From IMG/VR virus record IMGVR_UViG_3300025102_000224, positions 1-27,392 of that record: 27,392 nucleotides of DNA, one strand, 5' to 3'. The notes beneath the pieces are model-generated. The model searched no databases, had not been told where the DNA came from, and saw only the letters and a program-made list of their open reading frames with translations. A program made the translations under genes and the position numbers. Of this stretch, positions 16,671 through 23,870 are shown in pieces. This DNA comes from a virus. Each line of letters starts with the position of its first letter. Position 1 is the stretch's first letter.

Positions 16671-17959
16671 TGTCCGTCACCTCCGAACTGGTTAAGGCTG
16701 GTGTCACCGCTTACTGCTGCTGGTCTTGCTGTTCTAGGTGGAACATATATTCCAAGTGCAGTAATGCTAGGTAGCATGTCATCCTTGTAAGGTCTCATCT
16801 TGAGTCTACCGAATATAATTACTGGAGTTCTTTCAGCGTATGGTTTCCAACCTTCACCGTCATTGAAATCGAATGGGTGTTGTTCATCATACATTCCTCC
16901 GGGAATCCACACAGTTACTTGTGACTGAGGACTATCTCTACCGTTACGAGACTGCAAAGACAGACTTGTAATGTTCATTCTGAAAGAGCGACCAGTGGCA
17001 TCATACTCACTGTTCATAGGCGCTTTGTTCATCATACAGACATTGCCTCTAACAATCACTGTAGGGTTGAGAGTAATACCGCTAGGTAATTTCAACTTTC
17101 TATCAGAGTGCTCTTCTGACAATTCACTCAAATCTACTACCGCATTGTGCATTTGGTCGTTAATTAAGAATCGGTGAGGGTGCAGTTCTGCTCTCATGTG
17201 CTCTGGTACAAATGTATCTGTGTACTCTACTGTTTCGTGGAAGTTACGGTTAGTGTATAGAGTATCACGACCTTCTTGTGAAGGTGGAATTACTTGTATC
17301 TTACATGGAGTGTGGAAATCGTAGTCAGCATCCATCGACTTACCTGACAAATTGACTCTCCATTGTGAAATAGTATTGCTGTTTTCTTCTGAACCTAAGA
17401 AGTAAAGTGTACGACTGACGCTAGTAGGTGCCATAGGTTTACCTACGCTTTTACTAGCAGCATTAGTGTTAAGTAGACACAAAATCATGTCACCATGTTC
17501 AAAAGCAAACCAAGGTAGTTCACTACCCTCTACTCTTTCTTGTGTCTTTTCACCATTGACATACCACATACCTTCTTTGGCAGTAACAACGCCAATCAAC
17601 TTTTCATTAATTGCTCTATCAGAGTTGCTCTTAAACATGTTAATTGCTGTCTCTTTTGCATTTGCTCTGTTGTCACGAGTGGTATCTTCAATACCTACAA
17701 TCATACCAACATAAGTTGCTGTCTCTCTTCCTGAGGAAGTGTTGCCTCCAAGGTTTCTTGTTTCAATGACAAACATTTCTGCCCACTCTACAAGTAAGAA
17801 ACTATCTTCTTGCATTGGGTTATCTACTGAAAATTCAGCCTTCAACCATGCGGTGAATTCATTGGCTGCTTCTCCAATTTTCTTTTCTGTTCTGTCAGCA
17901 TACCCTTGCAATCGCTCAAGTACCTCTTCTGGCCATCTTCCTGTGTTATTTTCTTCCAT
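16667..17959 (-). CDS. Possible RPA-like ssDNA-binding protein with PIP-like tail
   Basis: A 430-residue, mostly beta-rich protein with a helical N-terminus (EVLERLQGYADRTEKKIGEA). Segments such as TVIVRGNVCMMNK, FRMNITSLSLQ, TPVIIFGRLKMRPYK and PSITALGIYVPPR look like OB-fold strands, as in replication protein A. No enzyme motif is visible. The tail DTSLNQFGGDGQ resembles the tail of the MazG-like protein (T-S/T-L-x-x-F-G) and weakly a PCNA-binding peptide. It lies between the clamp loader and the RecA-like ATPase, where an ssDNA-binding protein would fit. The function is mainly inferred from context. Confidence 0.4.
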   Translation of the reverse strand: MEENNTGRWPEEVLERLQGYADRTEKKIGEAANEFTAWLKAEFSVDNPMQEDSFLLVEWAEMFVIETRNLGGNTSSGRETATYVGMIVGIEDTTRDNRANAKETAINMFKSNSDRAINEKLIGVVTAKEGMWYVNGEKTQERVEGSELPWFAFEHGDMILCLLNTNAASKSVGKPMAPTSVSRTLYFLGSEENSNTISQWRVNLSGKSMDADYDFHTPCKIQVIPPSQEGRDTLYTNRNFHETVEYTDTFVPEHMRAELHPHRFLINDQMHNAVVDLSELSEEHSDRKLKLPSGITLNPTVIVRGNVCMMNKAPMNSEYDATGRSFRMNITSLSLQSRNGRDSPQSQVTVWIPGGMYDEQHPFDFNDGEGWKPYAERTPVIIFGRLKMRPYKDDMLPSITALGIYVPPRTARPAAVSGDTSLNQFGGDGQ

Positions 17960-17960
17960 A

Positions 17961-18893
17961 TTATCTACGCTCCATATTTTTCTTTAGTTTTGCTACAAAG
18001 TACTCAACAAACGCCAAGTCATCATCCGGCCACTGTATAGCCAGTACAACGAACTCTCCGTATGTGAGCATGAAATTGTGCCAATCTTCTTCACTTTCCA
18101 TAAGTGGTTTGGCACGGTGTCTGAGGCCTTTGAGCACACCCAGACGACTGTATCCGCTTTCAAGCGAATTTGCTAGTAGCGCAGTAACCTTTGGGAAATC
18201 TGACCCCATCAGGTTTAGCGCCGCTTGGTTGAGAGACCTAGTGTCTCTTTTGAGGTACTCAATCAAAGCATCCTCTTTGTCAGGTAGTCCGTCAATAATG
18301 TCTATTGCGCTTCTTAGACTACCATTGGTCAATCCTATCAGTGAATGTGTATGTGTGAACCACTCCGAAGGCTTACCTTCCTTTTCAATTATGTAGTTCA
18401 GCCTTTGTACAGCACTGTCATCGTCGACTGGCTTGAATTCGAATGTGAGACATCTGTCTCTAATTGCACTGTTTATGGGTGAAATGTCATTGGCTGCTAG
18501 AATGAATATGGCTGTACCATGACTGCCTTCCATAATCTGCTTGAGTGCTTTCTGAGCAGGGGCAGTAAAACTATCTGCTTCATCAAGGAAAATTATTCTG
18601 CGACTTACACCCAGTGCCTTTTGTTTACTAATACGCTTTAGTTCTCTGACATAGTCAATGCCTCTGTCATCACTAGCATTAGTAACTATGAAGTTCATCG
18701 GGTCGAAGAACTCCCCTAACATGTCCTTGGCTAATGCAATCGCAGCACTGGACTTACCAACACCCGGTGGACCTACGATGAGTATATTACTAGGACAGTT
18801 GTCCACAGACCAGTTGGAAGCAGACTCTACGAATGCTTCACATCCAACTAGTTCACCAATGGTGGTTGGTCGGTACTTTTCTCTGAGGTTCAT
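17961..18893 (-). CDS. RFC-type clamp loader subunit
   Basis: I place the start at ATG 18893 because the TATA box centre lies about 25 bases upstream, predicting a leaderless mRNA; GTG 18902 would be inside the untranscribed promoter. The 310-residue protein has the RFC small-subunit order: NLREKYRPTTIGELVG, Walker A IVGPPGVGKSS, Walker B IIFLDEADS, sensor 1 FILAANDISPI, the arginine-finger motif AIRDRC (SRC in most RFC proteins, here DRC), and sensor 2 TNGSLRSAIDII. It loads the clamp onto primed DNA using ATP. It has no C-terminal PCNA-binding peptide. No large subunit is in the window, so it may act as a homo-oligomer or with a partner elsewhere. Confidence 0.92.
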   Translation of the reverse strand: MNLREKYRPTTIGELVGCEAFVESASNWSVDNCPSNILIVGPPGVGKSSAAIALAKDMLGEFFDPMNFIVTNASDDRGIDYVRELKRISKQKALGVSRRIIFLDEADSFTAPAQKALKQIMEGSHGTAIFILAANDISPINSAIRDRCLTFEFKPVDDDSAVQRLNYIIEKEGKPSEWFTHTHSLIGLTNGSLRSAIDIIDGLPDKEDALIEYLKRDTRSLNQAALNLMGSDFPKVTALLANSLESGYSRLGVLKGLRHRAKPLMESEEDWHNFMLTYGEFVVLAIQWPDDDLAFVEYFVAKLKKNMERR

Positions 18894-18906
18894 TGCCTTC
18901 ACTATT

Positions 18907-18936
18907 CCTTATTCATTTATAACCAGTTAGTCTCAG
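18907..18936 (-). promoter_or_regulatory. TATA promoter P1 for clamp loader gene
   Basis: The minus strand reads ACTGGTTATAAATGAATAAG, with the TATA box TTATAAAT at 18915-18922. It lies in the 30-base space after the ligase-like stop. The same block, including the upstream GAGACTAA and downstream GAATAA, occurs at 23782-23812, and the core again at 25527-25540. The A of the RFC start is the 26th base after the box centre, as in archaeal leaderless promoters. Confidence 0.75.
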
Positions 18937-20387
18937 TTGGCCATTTCTATCAAATCTGTTAGTTGGCATATTTCACCATATCCTGCATTTTCATCTATGT
19001 ACTCTAGTGTTACTTTCTTAATACGCATGTCAATAAGACTGAACTCATTTATCTCAGACATGACTACAACTGCATACTCATCTACAGGTAACCAGTTGTT
19101 ACCCACCAGTACACCTTGTGTCGCTAACTTCTGTCTTATGTGCTGAGCCATACCTACAGGTAGTTTGCTTTCGCCCACCACATATGTCTCGTAGCCATCC
19201 ATGGAAGCAAGTCTTACATGAGTCTCGAATTCTTCATCCTTCATTATGTCTGTAACAAGAAGGTGTACATGGAATGCATCTTTCAATAGCACCCATCCAC
19301 CTTCTCCACCTATAGTGAAACCTGTGTTGACAGTCAGGCGGAGCCTCTCGTCTTTCTCTAGTGTCTCCAGTAAATGACTGACATCTTCGCTGGCACTTAT
19401 TGGCACACCTATCTTTACAGGGCATGTAAGTTTTAACTTACTTAGGTAGGAGGTCCTGTCTGCGTATCCTAGTTTGTATATGTCCCAGTCATCATCTATT
19501 GCCATGACATCGGTAATGCATTTGACTTGGTTGACATCAGCCTCTACCTCGAATATTGCTTCTGAGTCTGTGTAAGGTAGGTCAGTTACCTTCCCTATCA
19601 CTTGCTTGTCTCTGTTGTACAAGACTCCGTTGAACTTACCTTTGGGGAATTCAGTTATGTGTAGGTACCTACGAGGCTTAGATATTACTTCTGCGTACAC
19701 ATCAGTAGGCGCTATCAGTTTGTCCCACGCTCTATACATAGGTCCCTTGAATGCCTGACCGGGTTGCATAGTCCTAACCTCCATCTCTATCTGCTCACTG
19801 GAAAACAACTTACCTGCAATCTCAGAGGGGTGCATAGTTTCTAACATCCTTCTTACAGACTGTAGGCTCTGTCTATTGGTAGACAAGTATGAAATCAGTT
19901 GTAAGAATCGGTCTACTGGAATGGGTGGCCTTTCGTCTAGCGACCTTGCCCAGAATAACATTGCCTCTTTCTCATTCATTTTGCTGGCAATTTTCAGGAA
20001 GCCTTCGTCTTTTATTCTAGTCATGAGATGAAGCGCTTGCTTGACAGTCATACCCTCACCACCATACTCAGGTGACTCAAGGGAGAGTAGAGGTACTATC
20101 GGCTTACCTGCCATAGCCTCATCCCACACAAGGGGAGAGATGCTGAGTTTCTTACAAAGGTCATCTCGTATTTCTCTAACACTTGTGAACTGTCTCTGGT
20201 ATCTTGAATACTTAGGAAAGAATATGTCTATCAGGTTCTGCAAATCATCCTGACCATCATTCATCATCTGAGTAATGGTAGTCAGTGCACCTTCCCAATA
20301 CAGAGACCTGTTCTCAGAATCACTCATGTAATTCCTATACATTTCCCTGAGTTTCTCAGAAATGTGTGCTGCCTCAGCCAGTAACAT
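18933..20387 (-). CDS. DNA-ligase-like protein with degenerate active site
   Basis: The ATG at 20387 has GGAGGGG five bases upstream and is preferred over 20414; it gives 484 residues. The order resembles ATP-dependent DNA ligases: a helical N-terminal DNA-binding part, VRTMQPGQAFKGPMYRAW like the stretch before motif I, ITDVMAIDDDWDIYKLG with YADRTSYLSKL like motif IIIa, EGGWVLLKDA like the later EGxxxK motifs, and a C-terminal OB-like end (EYAVVVMSEINEF, then MRIKKVTLEY). But motif I KxDG reads ISKPRRYLH, so the catalytic centre is missing or changed. QNLIDIFF near residue 50 matches a PCNA-binding box exactly. It may be an inactive ligase used as a scaffold; the family call is tentative. 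Confidence 0.5.
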   Translation of the reverse strand: MLLAEAAHISEKLREMYRNYMSDSENRSLYWEGALTTITQMMNDGQDDLQNLIDIFFPKYSRYQRQFTSVREIRDDLCKKLSISPLVWDEAMAGKPIVPLLSLESPEYGGEGMTVKQALHLMTRIKDEGFLKIASKMNEKEAMLFWARSLDERPPIPVDRFLQLISYLSTNRQSLQSVRRMLETMHPSEIAGKLFSSEQIEMEVRTMQPGQAFKGPMYRAWDKLIAPTDVYAEVISKPRRYLHITEFPKGKFNGVLYNRDKQVIGKVTDLPYTDSEAIFEVEADVNQVKCITDVMAIDDDWDIYKLGYADRTSYLSKLKLTCPVKIGVPISASEDVSHLLETLEKDERLRLTVNTGFTIGGEGGWVLLKDAFHVHLLVTDIMKDEEFETHVRLASMDGYETYVVGESKLPVGMAQHIRQKLATQGVLVGNNWLPVDEYAVVVMSEINEFSLIDMRIKKVTLEYIDENAGYGEICQLTDLIEMAN

Positions 20388-20649
20388 CTGACCCCTCCAA
20401 TTCTTGGAGGGCATGTTGAATTGCTTTGGCTAGTGAAGTTGCATCCTCAAGGTTCAGCCGCACGCCCTCTCTCGTGTAGCCTTCTCCCTTAGGGTGCTCT
20501 ATTGTTTTTCTAACTCGAATATCTATACTGGCAGGTGACTTACCTTTGGGCTCGACGACACTCATTACGACTTCCGACTTGCCTCTCCACTTAACGGAGG
20601 TACAAGGGACACGCCACTTGATAGTCTGCTCGAAGCCTCTGGTACTCAT
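20374..20649 (-). CDS. PC4-like ssDNA-binding protein (putative)
   Basis: A 91-residue basic protein. After strands (TSVKWRGKSEVVMSVVEP) comes SIDIRVRKTIEHPKGEGY, TREGVRLNLEDATSLAKAI and a final helix, similar to the PC4/YdbC fold: strands with an IDIR segment, then tr-x-Gi-x-l, then a long helix. PC4-like proteins bind single-stranded DNA and act in transcription or replication. No clear Shine-Dalgarno precedes the ATG at 20649, five bases after the previous gene. Its end overlaps the ligase-like gene by 14 bases. The fold is inferred by eye. Confidence 0.45.
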   Translation of the reverse strand: MSTRGFEQTIKWRVPCTSVKWRGKSEVVMSVVEPKGKSPASIDIRVRKTIEHPKGEGYTREGVRLNLEDATSLAKAIQHALQELEGSDVTG

Positions 20650-20654
20650 GTCAA

Positions 20655-20942
20655 TCAGAAATCAAAGTGAGTTAGTCCTAATGGTTCATCGTGAGACATT
20701 ACTACGACTGCAAAGCCCGCTTGCACTTTATTCATTGTCCATGCTCCTAGTTCCGTGCTTGACATACCCCCACGGTGGTATTTATCGTCACATTTCATGC
20801 ACCAATCTTTGTTGGTCTTGGCTAACAACTTGTGGCTGTACACAGGCTTCCCGCAGTTTTCACAAGGGTTACTTGGAGTTGTCTTATCTACTATCAACGC
20901 TCTAACGAGCATACCCCTCACAGGGACCATTTCTATTTTCAT
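20655..20942 (-). CDS. Zinc-ribbon protein
   Basis: I use the ATG at 20942, since GGAGGAGGAG sits five bases upstream; the frame is open slightly further. The 95-residue product has CENCGKPVYSHKL (CxxC) and DWCMKCDDKYH (CxxC) separated by about 20 residues, a classic zinc ribbon, flanked by beta strands (MKIEMVPVRGMLVRALIV and AGFAVVVMSHD). It continues the run of small zinc proteins in this operon. Role unknown. Confidence 0.6.
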   Translation of the reverse strand: MKIEMVPVRGMLVRALIVDKTTPSNPCENCGKPVYSHKLLAKTNKDWCMKCDDKYHRGGMSSTELGAWTMNKVQAGFAVVVMSHDEPLGLTHFDF

Positions 20943-20944
20943 AT

Positions 20945-21130
20945 TCACTCCTCCTCCTCATGACTGCTGTGTAGTATCTCAGGCATAATGACCTCGAACC
21001 TACCACCGAATTTATTAATCCTAATCTTAGACTTCTCAAAATCAATCCCGTACTTTAGACAAAGTTCAACCCAAGCAGCGTGTGTATCTACAATCAAATG
21101 TTGCTCTAGCATATGTGGTACTCTAGTCAT
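20945..21130 (-). CDS. Small acidic-tailed protein, unknown
   Basis: A 61-residue protein with GGAGTGAATAAG before its ATG. It has a helix (THAAWVELCLKYGIDFEK), two short strands (IRINKFGGRFEVIMPE) and ends in SSHEEEE, whose GAG codons also act as the ribosome binding site of the next gene. There are no motifs I can name. Its start overlaps the 32-residue zinc protein by eight bases, as is usual in this operon. Confidence 0.5.
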   Translation of the reverse strand: MTRVPHMLEQHLIVDTHAAWVELCLKYGIDFEKSKIRINKFGGRFEVIMPEILHSSHEEEE

Positions 21131-21221
21131 TCTTATTCACTCCTATCAGACAATCGAAGCAAACCTCTGTTGGGTGAGGTAAGTCGTCAGGTAGTTTAAC
21201 TTCACAATCCTTGCACTTCAT
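21123..21221 (-). CDS. 32-residue zinc-ribbon miniprotein
   Basis: A very short frame starts at an ATG overlapping the preceding stop (ATGA), after GAGGA, and ends just inside the next gene. It encodes MKCKDCEVKL and VCFDCLIG, two CxxC pairs 15 residues apart, which is enough for one complete zinc site. It fills the 87 bases between two coupled genes exactly. The metal pattern, ribosome binding site and coupling support it as a real gene, one of the smallest zinc ribbons one could expect. Confidence 0.6.
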   Translation of the reverse strand: MKCKDCEVKLPDDLPHPTEVCFDCLIGVNKND

Positions 21222-21922
21222 TCTTCCTCACCTTTATCCGCTAGTTCAGACCATGTGACATTTGTACCTCTTACATGAGGAGGCAGCAGGCTTCCTGAGA
21301 ATGGACAAAAGGTACCGAGAATTATTACATCGTTAGCCTTCTCATCTATTTTGTGTATGACCTCAGGTCTACTGAGTACAGTGTACTTCACTACTTCGTT
21401 GTTGTAGGTAGTCATCAAGTCATCACCTGCAATCAGTCCGTAGTCGTATGGTTCCATAGGTACTTTAGTATCACAGACAGGGCACTGAATAACTGTGCAC
21501 CATTGCTCTACTTCTTCTACTGTACCGTCAGGTAGTTTCATCTCATGCTGACCATCGAATTGCCAGACAGCCTCCTCTAATGGGAATGCCACCAATGGTA
21601 CTTCGCACTTAGGACAAGGCCACTTCTGCGCTGCTTGTTGTCTGAGCATAATCTCTTGCATGTGTTTCTCTTGTGGAGTCAGGTTACTTGTATCAACCAT
21701 ATTGACTTCTTCTTCATCAACAGTCCAGCCTACACTCTCTACAAGCACTCGCATTCTCACACGAGCCTGAGCAGCAAGTGGCGTGTTCTCTTGTTGTACC
21801 AACTTGAGTTCTGTCTCACCTTCTCTGACATATGACAGACCCAGTCCTGCTGGCTCCCACATACCTCCCGGTCTTAGTTTCTCAAGTATCTGCTTCGCTT
21901 CTTCTTCTGGGTTATGTTGCAT
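21218..21922 (-). CDS. Zinc-ribbon protein of unknown function
   Basis: A 234-residue protein starting after GAGAGGG. The N-terminal half is helical and charged. The centre has CPKCEVPLVAF (CxxC) and WCTVIQCPVCDTKVP (CxxC plus an extra Cys), making one zinc ribbon, and GTFCPFSG near the end adds another Cys. The C-terminal part (YTVLSRPEVIHKI, DVIILGTFC) is beta-rich. It overlaps the next zinc miniprotein by four bases and the preceding gene by eleven. It lies early in the operon. I do not recognise the family; binding nucleic acids or transcription factors is possible. Confidence 0.5.
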   Translation of the reverse strand: MQHNPEEEAKQILEKLRPGGMWEPAGLGLSYVREGETELKLVQQENTPLAAQARVRMRVLVESVGWTVDEEEVNMVDTSNLTPQEKHMQEIMLRQQAAQKWPCPKCEVPLVAFPLEEAVWQFDGQHEMKLPDGTVEEVEQWCTVIQCPVCDTKVPMEPYDYGLIAGDDLMTTYNNEVVKYTVLSRPEVIHKIDEKANDVIILGTFCPFSGSLLPPHVRGTNVTWSELADKGEEE

Positions 21923-22226
21923 TTCTAATTCCCTCTCTTTCTTTCATCCATACCATAGTGTTGCAGCAATGTACAGGCATCAGTTTAGCATGTGCGGTCA
22001 ACAGTATAATAGTACTTTCAGGTAACTCCTGACTGCAACTAGGACACTGGGACAAGTAGGGCGTCGCCTCCACCATCATAATAATTTCGTGGTGTAACTC
22101 GCTCCCAGTCTCGTCTGCGACCTCTTGGGGAACAGGTATAGTAGCACCCACTAGAGGAACTACTACCCCGTTCTTTACCCAATTACCCTCGCCATCTATC
22201 TCTACTGCTTCCATATATTCGCTCAA
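21912..22226 (-). CDS. Small cysteine-containing protein, TTG start
   Basis: The chosen start is TTG 22226, inside the stop of the DUF932 gene, because AGAGGTG lies five bases upstream; the next ATG at 22214 has no such site. The 104-residue product begins with an acidic segment (MEAVEIDGEGNW), then has QCPSCSQEL (CxxC) and PVHCCNTMVW (CC), which could form a zinc site. It is coupled to DUF932 and to the next zinc protein. Function unknown. Confidence 0.5.
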   Translation of the reverse strand: MSEYMEAVEIDGEGNWVKNGVVVPLVGATIPVPQEVADETGSELHHEIIMMVEATPYLSQCPSCSQELPESTIILLTAHAKLMPVHCCNTMVWMKEREGIRNAT

Positions 22227-23722
22227 TAAAGCACCTCTGAAAACATTGGTATAGACTTTAATTGGTCATCTAGTGACACTCCAGACATAGCCTTGCTAGT
22301 CATGTCGCCTAGAATTTTGTGAACGCTCTGTAGTCGGTCAGTAACTGTGTTCATGTTTAGAGTAGCACCATTGAGAACTTGTGTACCATCAGTCCAAGAA
22401 GGCCTGTGTGTCAACGCTCCAGTCAATATGTTGTAGACTTGGTACAGTGAACCTGCATCTTCGTTGTTGACAGCAACCCAAGGTTCACTTGGGTTAGTCC
22501 ATCCTTGTCCCATGAGTCTCCACATATGGCCTCTGGTAATACCAGTTACATCTCCTGCGTCGTCTCTCTTCAAGACAGGCTTTTTAATCAATCCTTTTCT
22601 TTCACAAATGGTCATGAGTTTCTCAAAGGTATCTCTGTTTACCTTAACATCTTTCATGCCCTCTGCCACAAGTATCTCTTTAGCCGCTGCTTGAATGACC
22701 TCTCCTATTTTCTCAGCCATAGTGTCAAAGTCAAAGTTACCCAGAACTCCGTTAGTGTGCTTCAGTTTAATCAAGTTGGCTCTGTCACCCATAACCATTC
22801 CGTTAGTACATACAAGTCGCTCTGCAATTGCTTGTACTTTGAATGAGGAAGAACCATCTAGGCTGTTGTATATCGCAATACCAACTCTGTAGTCTCCGTT
22901 GTTTTTGTATCCCTTGTGAGTCCAGTTGTCACCCAATTGGCTCTCTGCTTGTTCCCAGTCAATGTTACTAGTTACATCACAGAAGCATGCTGCTTTCTTA
23001 CCTTCATCCCAAGCCATCACTTGTGCAGGCCAGCCTTCTTTAGCGGCCAAGTCTAGCACAGGTCCAAACCCTTTGCGGTAAGGCATAGGGTAGTATGAAG
23101 CGCTGAATGTACCTAGGTATGCCCCTGCTGGTCGCTTATCAGTTTCGTACTTAGGGTTGAATATGTGGTAAGCCACTGGTTCTCCTTTTTCAGAATTGAC
23201 ACGGGCTACTGTTGCTCCCATGGTAGGGTTGTCTTCATCACCATGCATGACAAAGGAAGGCTTCCTTACTGGAGTGAAGTCCCAATCATCTGTAATCTTA
23301 GGTGCTCTACCACCTGTTTTGAATACAGCGTCAAAGGGTCCTTCTGCATTTGCTACTACTCCATCAACTGTTACTGTAGGTGCAGCAGACGCTGACCACA
23401 TTGGTACTTCATCATCATATGAATCATCTGTACTTACTGCAGGTAAGTTTTCTCCATACTCAATTGCTGCTGCAATTTCTATTTGTTCTTGTGTTACAAT
23501 CAGTGGTGCCCAATCGCTGCTCAAAATTCTTTCAATGTGAGTCCCTCTGTGACTGTTGTCGTTAAGGAATAATACCGCTACTCTGTCGTTAGTCAGTTTT
23601 CTAAACTCTCCTATACAGGTCCTCGGTATCTTTATGTTCCTTATTCCTTCAATCGAAGGGTACTCCAATTGTATATCATCCTCTGTGCTACTTGTTGTCT
23701 TTCCAATTATTACTATGCTCAT
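22223..23722 (-). CDS. DUF932-family protein
   Basis: The frame opens at 23791, but that ATG lies inside a TATA box. The ATG at 23722, with GGAG upstream, is the likely start and gives 499 residues. The family is recognised by VGIAIYNSLDGSSSFKVQA followed by ERLVCTNGMVMGD and LKHTNG, the hallmark of DUF932 proteins of phages and plasmids: a nucleic-acid-like beta domain with C-x-NG and an HT motif. The N-terminal 140 residues hold an acidic low-complexity linker (about 95-115). It is the first gene of the large operon and therefore probably early. DUF932 has no well-defined biochemical role that I know of. Confidence 0.78.
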   Translation of the reverse strand: MSIVIIGKTTSSTEDDIQLEYPSIEGIRNIKIPRTCIGEFRKLTNDRVAVLFLNDNSHRGTHIERILSSDWAPLIVTQEQIEIAAAIEYGENLPAVSTDDSYDDEVPMWSASAAPTVTVDGVVANAEGPFDAVFKTGGRAPKITDDWDFTPVRKPSFVMHGDEDNPTMGATVARVNSEKGEPVAYHIFNPKYETDKRPAGAYLGTFSASYYPMPYRKGFGPVLDLAAKEGWPAQVMAWDEGKKAACFCDVTSNIDWEQAESQLGDNWTHKGYKNNGDYRVGIAIYNSLDGSSSFKVQAIAERLVCTNGMVMGDRANLIKLKHTNGVLGNFDFDTMAEKIGEVIQAAAKEILVAEGMKDVKVNRDTFEKLMTICERKGLIKKPVLKRDDAGDVTGITRGHMWRLMGQGWTNPSEPWVAVNNEDAGSLYQVYNILTGALTHRPSWTDGTQVLNGATLNMNTVTDRLQSVHKILGDMTSKAMSGVSLDDQLKSIPMFSEVLY

Positions 23723-23762
23723 TTTATCATCTCCATTTCTTATTCGTTTTGCTGGTTTCCTA

Positions 23763-23781
23763 AAAAGGTATTGGACCTTTT
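23763..23781 (-). promoter_or_regulatory. 7-bp dyad over the predicted transcription start
   Basis: The sequence AAAAGGT (23763-23769), ATTGG, ACCTTTT (23775-23781) is a perfect inverted repeat with a five-base loop. It begins about 12 bases after the TATA box centre of the DUF932 promoter and covers the predicted start site near 23768. That fits an operator for a dimeric repressor better than an RNA hairpin, but neither can be proved here. Promoters P1 and P3 lack it. Confidence 0.45.
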
Positions 23782-23812
23782 CATTATTCATTTATAACCA
23801 TTTAGTCTCAGT
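23782..23812 (-). promoter_or_regulatory. TATA promoter P2 for the 20-kb minus-strand operon
   Basis: TTATAAAT at 23790-23797 on the minus strand lies in a block nearly identical to P1: ACTGAGACTAA, then one changed base, then TGGTTATAAATGAATAA. It is in the divergent intergenic space, pointing at the DUF932 gene. The predicted start near 23768 leaves a leader of about 45 bases that contains the GGAG site, unlike the leaderless P1 and P3. Confidence 0.75.
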
Positions 23813-23841
23813 ACATCGTTTTTCAAAAAGCCAGAGAAACA

Positions 23842-23850
23842 AATAATAGA
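23842..23850 (+). promoter_or_regulatory. Weak TATA-like box for the kinase-like gene
   Basis: ACAAATAATAG on the plus strand is centred about 24 bases before the ATG at 23871, the distance of a leaderless archaeal start. There is no good Shine-Dalgarno before that ATG. The box is far from consensus. A TTTTTCAAAAA palindrome lies just upstream (about 23818-23828). Confidence 0.3.
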
Positions 23851-23870
23851 GAGTTACTCATGCGTGTAGC

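Noticed and set aside
22505-22846. Plus-strand frames opposite DUF932
   Set aside because: Shadow frames without domains; the minus strand encodes a recognisable family.
23723-23791. N-terminal extension of the DUF932 protein starting MNNEKVQYLF
   Set aside because: Its ATG is inside the TATA box, so it would not be transcribed from P2; a Shine-Dalgarno start exists at 23722.
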